A DNA stretch of 64,000 nucleotides from Pseudomonadota bacterium (GTDB lineage Bacteria; Pseudomonadota; Alphaproteobacteria; Caulobacterales; Caulobacteraceae). Position numbers and translations under genes: made by a program. The stretch covers positions 1-64,000 of the forward strand of contig JAKBBV010000004.1 of assembly GCA_021808285.1 (NCBI GenBank). The letters run 5' to 3'. A model generated the notes under the pieces. It made no database searches, was not told where the DNA came from, and worked only from the letters and a program-made list of their open reading frames with translations. This document shows, piece by piece, positions 53,982 through 62,035 of this stretch; positions within the stretch are counted from its first letter, which is position 1, and every line of letters starts with the position of its first letter.

Positions 53982-55580
53982 ATGCAGGCCTACGCCCTCA
54001 CGCTCGACAAGTTCCTCGATCACGCCGCGAAATGGTCCCCCGACCAAGACATCGTCACCGCCGAGGACGCGGGCGCGATCAGCCGCATCGGCTATGCGGC
54101 GCTGCGAGACAGGAGCCGTCGCCTCACCGCCGCCTTCCTCGCCCTGGGCCTCAACTTCGGCGACCGGGTCGCGACCCTGGCCTGGAACAGTCAGGCCCAT
54201 CTGGAGACCTATTTCGCGCTGATGGGCGCGGGCATGGTCTGCCACACCCTCAACCCCCGCCTGACCGTCGCCCACCTGGCCGCCATGGTCGAGGAGGCAA
54301 AGGATCGCCTGCTGCTCGTCTCCTCCGATCTGGCGCCTCTGGCCGCCTCCGTGGCGAGAGTCTGTCCCAGCCTGCGAGGCCTCGTCATCATGGGCGGGGG
54401 CGACCTGGAGCGGATCGCACAAGAGGCGCCGCCGGGTCTGGCGATATGGGACTATGACGTCCTCCTCGCGGCTGAGACAGCGCCCGCCGACTGGGGCGGC
54501 TTCCACGAGGAGACCCCCGCCGGCCTCTGCTACACCTCCGGCACCACCGGCCGACCCAAGGGCGTCCTCTACACCCACCGCTCCAACTACCTCCACACCC
54601 TGCGCGCCCTGCAGGCCGACGCCTTCGCCCTGACCGGCCGCGACAGCCTGCTGCTCGCCGTGCCCATGTTCCACGCCAACGCCTGGGGGCTGCCCTTCGC
54701 CGCTCCGGCCGTGGGGGCGCGGCTGATCCTTCCCGGACGGCGTCTGGACGGCGCCAGCCTGGCCAAACTCATGCGCGCCGAGCGGGCGACGATCGCGGTC
54801 GGCGTCCAGACCGTGTGGCTGGGCGTGGCCGATCACCTGGATCGCGAGGGCGGCGAGCTTCCCGACCTGGAGCGCATCGTCATCGGCGGCTCGCACTGCC
54901 CGCAGGCCCTGATCGATCGCCTGGAGGAGCGGCTGGGCGCGCGCGTCCAGACCAGTTGGGGCATGACAGAGCTCTCGCCGCTGGGCGTGATCGCCTCGCG
55001 GGACGCCGCCGCCGAAGCGTTGAATGGGGCCGGGCGACCGCTCATGGGGCTGGATCTCAAGCTGACCGACGCCGAGGGGCGCACCCTGCCCGAACAGCGC
55101 GGCCCTATCGGCCATCTCAGGGTCAGGGGCCACAGCGTGCTTGACCGCTACTTCATGGCCGAGGCCGACTCCCTGGACGCCGAGGGCTATTTCGACACCG
55201 GCGACCTGGCCAGCCTGGATGAGGCCGGCAATCTCACCCTTCGCGGCCGGGCCAAGGACCTGATCAAATCAGGGGGCGAATGGATCAATCCGGCCGAGAT
55301 CGAGGAGATCGTCGGGCGATTGCCGGAGGTGGCCCTGGCCGCCGTGATCCCCCGGGACGACCCCAAATGGGGCGAGCGGCCGGTGCTCGTGGTCGAGCCG
55401 GCTCAGGGACGAGCCCTGGAGGCGGACCAGCTTCTGGACGCCCTTCGCGGACGCGTCGCCGACTGGTGGCTGCCCGATCAGGTGCTGATCGTGCGTGAGA
55501 TGCCCCTGGCCGCCACGGGCAAGATTGACAAGCCGCGACTGCGCGCCAAATACCTCGATCCCAAGAGCGGTCCCGTCTAG
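53982..55580 (+). CDS. Acyl-CoA ligase (AMP-forming)
   Basis: 532-residue ANL-superfamily acyl-CoA synthetase. Motifs: P-loop YTSGTTGRPKGVLYTH, gate/A5-like TSWGMTELSP, YFDTGDLASLDEAGNL and the lysine-rich hinge GRAKDLIKSGGEWINP, ending with catalytic Lys in ATGKIDKPRL. It activates a carboxylic acid with ATP to acyl-AMP and then CoA thioester. It resembles the medium/long-chain and methylmercaptopropionate (DmdB-like) group, so chain length cannot be fixed. It lies 18 bp after the terminator and 56 bp before a TetR gene; with the SDR and TonB receptor it suggests a hydrophobic acid degradation module. Confidence 0.9.
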   Translation: MQAYALTLDKFLDHAAKWSPDQDIVTAEDAGAISRIGYAALRDRSRRLTAAFLALGLNFGDRVATLAWNSQAHLETYFALMGAGMVCHTLNPRLTVAHLAAMVEEAKDRLLLVSSDLAPLAASVARVCPSLRGLVIMGGGDLERIAQEAPPGLAIWDYDVLLAAETAPADWGGFHEETPAGLCYTSGTTGRPKGVLYTHRSNYLHTLRALQADAFALTGRDSLLLAVPMFHANAWGLPFAAPAVGARLILPGRRLDGASLAKLMRAERATIAVGVQTVWLGVADHLDREGGELPDLERIVIGGSHCPQALIDRLEERLGARVQTSWGMTELSPLGVIASRDAAAEALNGAGRPLMGLDLKLTDAEGRTLPEQRGPIGHLRVRGHSVLDRYFMAEADSLDAEGYFDTGDLASLDEAGNLTLRGRAKDLIKSGGEWINPAEIEEIVGRLPEVALAAVIPRDDPKWGERPVLVVEPAQGRALEADQLLDALRGRVADWWLPDQVLIVREMPLAATGKIDKPRLRAKYLDPKSGPV

Positions 55581-55636
55581 GCGGGCCGTTCCATCGCCGC
55601 GCCTCGGCCGGCCCCGCGGTCAAAGAGGTTCGCCGG

Positions 55637-56323
55637 ATGCCCGATGGCGCCACGACAGGACGGTCGCGCAAGACCAAGGCCCAACAGCGCGCCCAGACCG
55701 TCGAGCAGATCCTCGACGCCGCCGAATTCCTGTTCTCAAAGAACGGCCTGACGGGTGTGACCCTGCGCGATGTGGCGCATCGCGTGGGCGTCCACACCAC
55801 GCTGCTGCACTACTATTTCGACGACAAGGCCAAGCTTTTCGAAGCCGTGTTCGCCCGCCGCGCCGGTGTGACCAGCGGCCGCCGGGTCGCCGCCCTGGAG
55901 CGCTATGAGGCCGAGGCGGGCGATCATCCGACCGTGGAGGGCGCTCTTCACGCCTTCCTGGATACCGACTTCGATCTCTATATCGAGGGCGGCGAGCTGT
56001 GGATGAATTACGCCGCCTTCTGCGCCCGGGTCAGCAACACCCCGGAGGGCGCGGCGCTGCTCGATGTCCATTTCGACCCCGTGGTGCTCAAGCTGGTGGG
56101 GATCCTCAGGCGCGCCCTGCCCGGCTATTCGGAAGAGGATATCTTCTGGGGCTATCATTTCGTCACCGGCGCCCTGATGAACACCCTGGCCCGGACCGGG
56201 CGGATCGACCGTCTCTCCGGAGGGCTTTGCCGCTCAGACGACTTTCCCGCCATCAAGGCCCGCATGGCCCGGTTCATGGCGCAGGGCTTCGCCGCCCTCG
56301 GCCCGCAGGGGGTCGATCGCTGA
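55637..56323 (+). CDS. TetR/AcrR family transcriptional regulator
   Basis: 228-residue regulator. The N-terminal helix-turn-helix is complete: QTVEQILDAAEFLFSKNGLTG, TLRDVAHRVGVHTTLLHYYFDDKAKLFEAV (shown in part DVAHRVGVHTTLLHYYF). The C-terminal ligand domain is divergent. It follows the acyl-CoA ligase in the same direction and faces the esterase operon. It may control the ligase or the TonB receptor/MFS genes; shared promoter elements are noted elsewhere. Confidence 0.92.
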   Translation: MPDGATTGRSRKTKAQQRAQTVEQILDAAEFLFSKNGLTGVTLRDVAHRVGVHTTLLHYYFDDKAKLFEAVFARRAGVTSGRRVAALERYEAEAGDHPTVEGALHAFLDTDFDLYIEGGELWMNYAAFCARVSNTPEGAALLDVHFDPVVLKLVGILRRALPGYSEEDIFWGYHFVTGALMNTLARTGRIDRLSGGLCRSDDFPAIKARMARFMAQGFAALGPQGVDR

Positions 56324-56336
56324 GCCGGAGCCTGGC

Positions 56337-57968
56337 TCAGGTCGCCGGCGGGAGCGGCGCCGCAAGGCCGACATTCCAGTTCCAGGCTTGGGTCCCGGAG
56401 GCCAGGCGCCGGCGCACGACCGCGTCATTGAGCGCGAACATGCCCGGCAGGGGATGATGGCCGACCAGAGGTTCGGGGCCGAAGCGCATGTAAGCCATGT
56501 CCGATCCCCAATCGGGCCAGTCGGGCTCACCTGGTGCGCGCGGCCGTCCGGACGCCACAAAGCCTGCCCAATAGTCGGTCATGGCGGCGGAGACGCGCCG
56601 CTCCGCCAGCGTGGCGGGCGGGCGGGGCCACTGGGGCGGAGTGCGGTCCAGGGTCCCGAAGACATAGGGCAGCTCGCTGGCGTGAAAGCCGTGAAGGCGG
56701 AGCGCGTCCGCCGCCGGATATCCGTGGTCGAACTCATAGAGGAATGAGCCCAGGCCGAGCCGGGTCTGGTCGCGGACCATGCGCTCGGCCGTCCAGGCGT
56801 AGAGCGCGTCGCGCGTGGTCGCCAGGATGCTCTCCTCCATGTTGGAGCTGGGATAGAGCCTGAGGAAGGCCTCGGCCAGATCGCCATAGCGGGCGCGGAT
56901 CGCGGCCTCATAGGCTTGCGGATCGGCTGGAGGGCGGGGGGCCAGCATCCGCAGGGAGCGGATCTCGCCGCTGTTGAAGCCGGCCAGGACGGCGACCGGG
57001 CTCTGTTCGCCCCGCCCGAAGGTCTCAACGATCTGGCGCGGCAGGGTCGGGCCATCGACGACGCCGAAAGGCGCAAACCCGGCCCTGGCGGCCGCGACCA
57101 CGAGCGCCCCCGCCTCCAGACGACGCAGTGCGGCGAGGTTCGGCGCCTGCAGGGCCCGGGCCAGGGCGAGACCGGCGGATTCCGCCGAAGGCTGGCCATG
57201 GGCCTCCCGCTTGAGCTCCGGTGTGGAGATCATATAGCCGCTCTCGCAGATCACCCGATGGAAAAGGCCCCGCGCCGGAGGCGAAGCCATCAGGTAGAGG
57301 GCGCTGAGGCCGCCCGCGGACTCCCCGGCGACGGTGACGCGTGACGGATCGCCGCCGAAAGCCCCGATATTGGCCTGGACCCAGCGCAGGGCCGCGATCT
57401 GGTCGAGCAGGCCGTAATTGCCAGAGACGCCCTGCGGCGACTCGGCGCTGAGTTCGGGATGGGCCAGCCAGCCCAGGACGCCCAGCCGGTAATTGAGGGT
57501 GACCACGACGATCCCGCGGGAGGCGAGAGCCGCGCCGTCATAGATCGACTCGCCACTCCATCCCGCTTGGAGGGCGCCGCCGTGGATCCAGACCATGACG
57601 GGCAGGCGCCTCGCGTCCGGTGGGGTCCAGATGTTCAGGGAGAGGCAGTCCTCACTCATCGCCGGCGGGTCGTCGGCATAGACGTTTCCGGGAAATGACT
57701 TCAGCTGCGGCGCGGCCGGACCAAAACGGAGCGCCTTTTTGAGGCCTGGCCAGCGCGCGAGGGGCTGCGGCGGGCGCCAGCGTCCTTCGCCGATGGGCGG
57801 TTGGGCATAGGGGATGCCCCGGAACACCCGGATCCCATCCTCCAGCGTCCCCTCGATGAGGCCGGCGGGCGCATCCACCTGAGGTCCCGCGGAGGCGGCG
57901 CGCGCCGAGGCGGCGGCGAGGAAGCTGGCGGCGGCGCCGATCAGGGCTTCGCGGCGATGGGGTCTCAC
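56337..57968 (-). CDS. Exported type-B carboxylesterase
   Basis: 543-residue carboxylesterase/lipase family alpha/beta hydrolase. It starts with GTG overlapping the MFS stop (GTGA). An N-terminal HRREALIGAAASFLAAASARA looks like a Tat signal. Motifs: RGIPYAQPPIG, EDCLSLNIWTP, nucleophile GESAGGLSALY, and the C-terminal His region RLHGFHASELPYVFG. It hydrolyses carboxylic esters of unknown structure in the periplasm. Coupling to the MFS transporter suggests cleavage and uptake of an ester-linked compound. Confidence 0.9.
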   Translation of the reverse strand: MRPHRREALIGAAASFLAAASARAASAGPQVDAPAGLIEGTLEDGIRVFRGIPYAQPPIGEGRWRPPQPLARWPGLKKALRFGPAAPQLKSFPGNVYADDPPAMSEDCLSLNIWTPPDARRLPVMVWIHGGALQAGWSGESIYDGAALASRGIVVVTLNYRLGVLGWLAHPELSAESPQGVSGNYGLLDQIAALRWVQANIGAFGGDPSRVTVAGESAGGLSALYLMASPPARGLFHRVICESGYMISTPELKREAHGQPSAESAGLALARALQAPNLAALRRLEAGALVVAAARAGFAPFGVVDGPTLPRQIVETFGRGEQSPVAVLAGFNSGEIRSLRMLAPRPPADPQAYEAAIRARYGDLAEAFLRLYPSSNMEESILATTRDALYAWTAERMVRDQTRLGLGSFLYEFDHGYPAADALRLHGFHASELPYVFGTLDRTPPQWPRPPATLAERRVSAAMTDYWAGFVASGRPRAPGEPDWPDWGSDMAYMRFGPEPLVGHHPLPGMFALNDAVVRRRLASGTQAWNWNVGLAAPLPPAT

Positions 57969-59434
57969 GTGCGGATCTCCGGGGTCAGGCGTTCGCGCGG
58001 GAGGACCCGCGCGAGGGCGAGGAAGAGGGCGATGGCGAGGCCATAGAAGGGGGTGAGGCTGTAGAAGGCCCATTGCAGGGCATGCTGCGGGTGGCTGGCG
58101 CGCAGGGCGTCGCTGGCCCAGCCCACATAGGTGGGACCCAGCCCCAGACCGATCATGTTCATGATGAGAAGCAGGAGTGCGCCGGAGATCACCCGTTCGT
58201 TGGGCGCGGCGTCCTGCTGCACCAGGGCCACGGCCGAGGACAGATAGAAGGAGTTGAAGAAGGTGGGGCCGGCCAGGAACGCCAGGGCCAGGGGCCAGTG
58301 CGGAGCCCAGACGAAGGCGACGAACAGGGGCGCCGCGCAGACCAGGGACACGGCCGGGATCAGAGCGTAGGCCTGCTTGGCCCGGGGCGTGAAGCGGTCG
58401 ATGACCCGGCCGGACACGAAGATGCCGCCGCCCATGCAAAGACCGACGACGAGGGCGTAAGACACCGCCAGCTGCCTCAGGCTCATGCCCTTTTCCCGCA
58501 TCAGGATGAGGGCGGTGAAATTGCCGGCGCCATAGGTGATGAACTGGGTCGCGCCGCTGGCGAGGGCGACGAGGACGAAGCTGGGGCGGGCGAAGAACCG
58601 CGCCGTCGCGGGCCAGAAGCGCGTCGTCGCCGCAGGGGATGCAGGGGCCGATGAAGGGGCGGCCGGAGGGTCGAGACGACCGCGCCGGGGCTCGGGAATA
58701 CGCAGCAGGACCAGGACCGCCGCGCCCAGACCCACGGCGCCGATCGCCAGAAAGGCGGCGCGCCAGCTGAAGCTCGCGGCGATCAGAGCGCCGAAGGCGA
58801 TGCCCAGAGCCTGTCCGACCGGCGGTCCCAGATTGTAGAGCGCCAGGGCCGTCCCCCTCCGCTGAGGCGGGAAATAGTCGGAAATCAGGGCATAGGACGG
58901 CGGAACCCCCCCGGCCTCGCCAAAGCCCACGGTCATGCGCGCGGCCACAAGCTCGCCATAGGTGGCGGCGACGCCGCACGCCGCCGTGGCCGCGCTCCAG
59001 ATGGCGCAGGCCAGAGCCAGGATCCTCACCCGATGGGTGCGATCGGCGAGCCAGCCGACGGGAATGGCGATGAAGCAGTAGAACAGCGCGAAATAGAGCC
59101 CGCCGATCCTCCCGAGCTGGGCGTCGGTGACGTGCAGCGTGTCCTGGATCGGCTTGGCCAGTATCGACAGGAGCTGCCGGTCCAGGAAGTTCACCATGTA
59201 GACGAAGGCGAGCATGCCCAGGACCCACCAGGCTCGGGCATTCGGGACCTGGCCCGGGGCATGGTCCGCAGTCTGTTCTGGGGTCTGTGCTGGGGGCTGA
59301 TCTGGGATCTGGCCGGGGTTTTGGCGGGGAACCGCGCCCGGGACCGGATTTGTCGCCAGACCTTGGGCGGGATGGGTGGGGGGACGTGGCGCGAGCCTGC
59401 GCGCCGTCTCGCCCTTGGCGGCCTCCTGGGTCAC
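57965..59434 (-). CDS. MFS transporter with Pro/Gln-rich N-terminal extension
   Basis: 489-residue spinster-like major facilitator; I use GTG 59434, with GGGAGG a few bases upstream, over ATG 59485, which would fall before the predicted transcription start. The N-terminal about 65 residues are cytoplasmic and low-complexity, with repeated Pro-x-Gln units (PGQ, PDQ, PAQ, PEQ). The membrane core starts at WWVLGMLAFVYMVNFLDRQLLS, with motif A GWLADRTHRVRIL and FGEAGGVPPSYAL. 12 segments are predicted. The 3' stop overlaps the esterase start. Its relation to the MFS at 38874 is by family; substrate unknown. Confidence 0.85.
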   Translation of the reverse strand: MTQEAAKGETARRLAPRPPTHPAQGLATNPVPGAVPRQNPGQIPDQPPAQTPEQTADHAPGQVPNARAWWVLGMLAFVYMVNFLDRQLLSILAKPIQDTLHVTDAQLGRIGGLYFALFYCFIAIPVGWLADRTHRVRILALACAIWSAATAACGVAATYGELVAARMTVGFGEAGGVPPSYALISDYFPPQRRGTALALYNLGPPVGQALGIAFGALIAASFSWRAAFLAIGAVGLGAAVLVLLRIPEPRRGRLDPPAAPSSAPASPAATTRFWPATARFFARPSFVLVALASGATQFITYGAGNFTALILMREKGMSLRQLAVSYALVVGLCMGGGIFVSGRVIDRFTPRAKQAYALIPAVSLVCAAPLFVAFVWAPHWPLALAFLAGPTFFNSFYLSSAVALVQQDAAPNERVISGALLLLIMNMIGLGLGPTYVGWASDALRASHPQHALQWAFYSLTPFYGLAIALFLALARVLPRERLTPEIRT

Positions 59435-59504
59435 CCGTCCTCCCGCATCTGACCAGGCCTTCGAGTCGGACCCGCGCCTCAACATGCCGGCGTCGTCGGC
59501 GAAG

Positions 59505-59531
59505 CGTCAATACTCACTCACACGTGGGTGA
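59505..59531 (-). promoter_or_regulatory. Candidate MFS-esterase promoter with TCACTCAC-type dyad
   Basis: On the minus strand TTGACG (59510-59505) is a -35 candidate, 36 nt before a predicted start near 59474. Directly upstream is an imperfect 18-bp inverted repeat at 59514-59531, arms TCACTCACA / CGTGGGTGA (7 of 9 matches, CACGTG core). The combined TGAGTATTGAC (59516-59506) is identical to a segment upstream of TonB receptor 2. Confidence 0.4.
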
Positions 59532-59562
59532 ATATAAAGAGGGCCTGGAGCGGCGCCGGCGC

Positions 59563-59629
59563 GGACCCCATCCCGAGCGCGGCCGCCGACCGTTCTGGAT
59601 TCACGCGTTTGCGCGCCGTCCGACCGCCG
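59563..59629. repeat. Dispersed intergenic repeat, copy C
   Basis: About 67 bp that aligns without gaps to copy B at about 51 of 66 positions. It ends directly beside the stop of the TPR-glycosyltransferase gene (stop at 59631-59633). Contains CACGCGTTTGCGCGCCGTC, the same core as copy B with two changes. It lies on the 5' side of the MFS gene on the minus strand. Confidence 0.5.
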
Positions 59630-59630
59630 T

Positions 59631-61346
59631 TCAGTGCGGGCCCCGCGCCGCCAGACGGGCGGCGATGCGGTCGATGACCCCGGCCCAATCGCCCTCGCGG
59701 GTCTGACGGAAAATGCGCAGGGTGGGATACCAGGGTGTCGCCTCCCCCGCGCCCACCCAGCGCCAGCAGTGAAAGGTGCGATCCATCATCCAGGTCGGCC
59801 TGGCCAGGGCCGCGGCCAGATGGATGAAGGCGGAGTCGACCCCGATAACCAGGTCCAGGCGGGTCATGATCCGGGCGACATCAGCGAAGTCCTGGGGCGG
59901 CGGCCCAGGTTCCTTGCCGCTGAAGGGGTCGCGCCAACCCCGCGCCCGGGCCAGATCGGCGAGGCCCTCGGGGCGCCGGTCGCGCTGCAGGATCGTCCAG
60001 CGGACCCGCTCGCGAAGGGCCGGGGTCGCCATCAGCGCCCGCGCCTCGTCGAACTCCAGGGACCGCAGGGAGTCCACCCGGCGCAGATCGCCCCGGTCGG
60101 CCCAGGCCCGTCCGGCCCAGAAGATCCCCACCTCATAGGGGGCGCCAAGATCGCGGATGCGGCGCGGGGCCTGGACCTTGAACTGAGGCCATGCCGGCGG
60201 GGCGAACCCGGCCACCGTCTCCGGCGTCAGGCCCATCAGCCCTGGCAGGCTCATCATCGGCGCCCAGAGCTCCGCTGCGATCGGCCCGGGCGAGGCGAAG
60301 GTCAGGACCTCGTCGATCCCCGAGGCCCCGGCAACCAGGGACTCCAGCTCCGGCGCCACCGCGACGATCACCCGCCCGGCGCCGGCGGCGCGCAGCTTCT
60401 GGGCGAAGCGCAGAAACTGGATCTGATCGCCAAAGCCCTGCTCGCCGAAGACCAGGATCGAGCGCCCCGCCAGGGGGTCTCCGCGCCAGGGCGAGGCGTC
60501 CGGCGCCGGCGCCGGCGACCACACCGTGCCCATGACGGCGTGTCGGGCCTCGAACCAGGGCCAGGCCTCGGCGAAGCGCTGCTGGTGCAGCAGAAGGAGC
60601 CCCAGATTGAGGCTGGTGCGGGCGTCGCCCGGCCGAATCTCGAGCGCCCGCCGGTAGCAGGGTTCGGCCTCGCCCAGACGCGCCTGATTGAACAGGGAAA
60701 GCCCCAGATTGCACAGGGCCTCGACGCTGGCCGGCGCGCTGGCCGTCGCCTGGCGGAACACTGCCTCGGCTTCGCCATTGCGCACCTCGTGCACCAGCAG
60801 GGCGCCCAGATTGACCGCCGCGGGCAGGCAGGCGGGATCGCGCTCCAGGGCCAGGCGATAGGCCGCCTCGGCCTCGGCGTAGCGCCCGAGGCGCTCGAGC
60901 ATCAAGGCGCGGTCCGCCTGGGCTGCGCCGTCCTCAGGCCGTAGCTCCGTCAGCCTTTCGAACCCGGCCAGGGCCTCGTCAAAACGGCCCTGATCGCGCA
61001 GCAGGCAGGCATAGTTGCGCACGAACTCGGCCATGTCCGGGGCCTGGGCGAGGGCGGCGAGATAGGCCTCCTCAGCCGCCTCGGGCTTGCCCCACTGGTG
61101 GTAGAGGAAGGCCAGATTGCCGCGAAACAGCGCCTGGTCGCTCAGGGACAGCGCCTGGAGGATCAGGGCCTCGGCGCCGGCGAAATCCCCCGCTCCCTGA
61201 CGCGTCAGGCCCAGGAGCTGGATCACCCCGGCATGGTCGGGCCAGCGCTCCAGCAACATTTCATAGGCTACCGCCGCGCCTTCCAGATCGCCGGCGCGGT
61301 GCGCGGCCAGCGCCTCGGCCAGCTCGCGGTCGAATTCGGCGTCCAT
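59631..61346 (-). CDS. TPR protein with glycosyltransferase-like C-terminal domain
   Basis: 571-residue protein. Residues about 1-265 contain about seven tetratricopeptide repeats (for example YRRALEIRPGDARTSLNLGLL-like units). Residues about 290-570 resemble the GT9/GT41-type GT-B fold: ILVFGEQGFGDQIQFLRF, VIGVDSAFIHLAAALARPTW and the C-terminal WYPTLRIFRQ. Such TPR-GT proteins probably glycosylate protein or flagellin-like targets, but few are tested. The long C-terminal motif set makes it more than a plain TPR protein. It begins 145 bp from the HxlR stop. Confidence 0.8.
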   Translation of the reverse strand: MDAEFDRELAEALAAHRAGDLEGAAVAYEMLLERWPDHAGVIQLLGLTRQGAGDFAGAEALILQALSLSDQALFRGNLAFLYHQWGKPEAAEEAYLAALAQAPDMAEFVRNYACLLRDQGRFDEALAGFERLTELRPEDGAAQADRALMLERLGRYAEAEAAYRLALERDPACLPAAVNLGALLVHEVRNGEAEAVFRQATASAPASVEALCNLGLSLFNQARLGEAEPCYRRALEIRPGDARTSLNLGLLLLHQQRFAEAWPWFEARHAVMGTVWSPAPAPDASPWRGDPLAGRSILVFGEQGFGDQIQFLRFAQKLRAAGAGRVIVAVAPELESLVAGASGIDEVLTFASPGPIAAELWAPMMSLPGLMGLTPETVAGFAPPAWPQFKVQAPRRIRDLGAPYEVGIFWAGRAWADRGDLRRVDSLRSLEFDEARALMATPALRERVRWTILQRDRRPEGLADLARARGWRDPFSGKEPGPPPQDFADVARIMTRLDLVIGVDSAFIHLAAALARPTWMMDRTFHCWRWVGAGEATPWYPTLRIFRQTREGDWAGVIDRIAARLAARGPH

Positions 61347-61372
61347 GAGCCTGGATTAGCCCAGAGCGAGAG

Positions 61373-61404
61373 ACCGGCCTAGGGCGCGCTGCGCTGAGGC
61401 CGGT
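61373..61404. other. Inverted repeat between HxlR and TPR-GT genes
   Basis: ACCGGCCT (61373-61380) pairs exactly with AGGCCGGT (61397-61404) around a 16-nt loop. It lies between the stop of HxlR (61492) and the start of the TPR gene (61346), both on minus. No T-run follows, so it could be an imperfect terminator or an operator. Confidence 0.3.
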
Positions 61405-61491
61405 TCGCCGGAGCGGGGATTGGCGGTCCCATTTCAAATCCCTGATGGCATGACGAGGCCTCCGAGCGGTTCCATCTCATCTCCACGCCAT

Positions 61492-61962
61492 CTAGGGCGC
61501 TCCCGCATCGTTCCTCGCGCCCGGCCCGGGCTCCACGCGCACCGCCTCGGGGCGCAGAGGTTCGGCGCAGACCGAGCAGACGCTCACCGGGTCGAACAGA
61601 TGGCCGCACGCGGTGTGCCGATGCAGAATGGGACGCCCGGCGTCGCCCGCCATGTGCTCATCGCCCCAGTGAACCAGGGCCATGATCACCGGATGCAGGG
61701 CCAGACCCCGTTCTGTAAGGCGGTATTCGTATCGCGTCGGCCGGGACTGATAGACCACCTTCATCAGCACGCCCGCCTCCACCAGCTTCCTCAACCGCGC
61801 GGCGAGAAGGGGCCGGGTGAGGCCGATGCGGGCCTGAAACGCCTCAAACCGGCGCACGCGAAGAAAGCAGTCGCGCAGGATCAGCAGGGTCCAGCGATCG
61901 CCGATGACCGAGGCCGCGCGGGCGACCGAACAGGGCTCGGCGTCGATCTCGCTCCACTTCAT
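61492..61962 (-). CDS. HxlR family transcriptional regulator with C-terminal Cys cluster
   Basis: 156-residue winged-helix HxlR regulator. Core motifs: CSVARAASVIGDRWTLLILRDCFL, FEAFQARIGLTRPLLAARLRKL and YEYRLTERGLALHP. Beyond the winged helix there is a Cys/His cluster (HTACGH, VCSVCAEPL) that looks like a zinc ribbon. AGGAAAGG precedes the ATG. It is divergent from an SDR plus isomerase pair 73 bp away and probably regulates it and itself. Confidence 0.88.
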   Translation of the reverse strand: MKWSEIDAEPCSVARAASVIGDRWTLLILRDCFLRVRRFEAFQARIGLTRPLLAARLRKLVEAGVLMKVVYQSRPTRYEYRLTERGLALHPVIMALVHWGDEHMAGDAGRPILHRHTACGHLFDPVSVCSVCAEPLRPEAVRVEPGPGARNDAGAP

Positions 61963-62000
61963 GACGGGCCTTTCCTGATCAGCCAGGCTCCAATCCTAAC

Positions 62001-62023
62001 TTGACGCGTTTCATTTTCAAATG
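62001..62023. promoter_or_regulatory. HxlR / SDR divergent control region with CATTTTCAAATG
   Basis: CATTTTCAAATG (62012-62023) is an almost perfect inverted repeat (arms CATTT / AAATG around TC). TTGACG at 62001-62006 is a plus-strand -35 whose predicted transcription start coincides with the ATG at 62036, implying a leaderless SDR message. Confidence 0.4.
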
Positions 62024-62035
62024 CAGTCTTACCCA

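Noticed and set aside
56337..59510. A single very long open frame of about 1057 codons on the minus strand
   Set aside because: Only its last 543 codons encode the carboxylesterase; the earlier part is the out-of-frame shadow of the MFS gene, which has clear family motifs in another frame.
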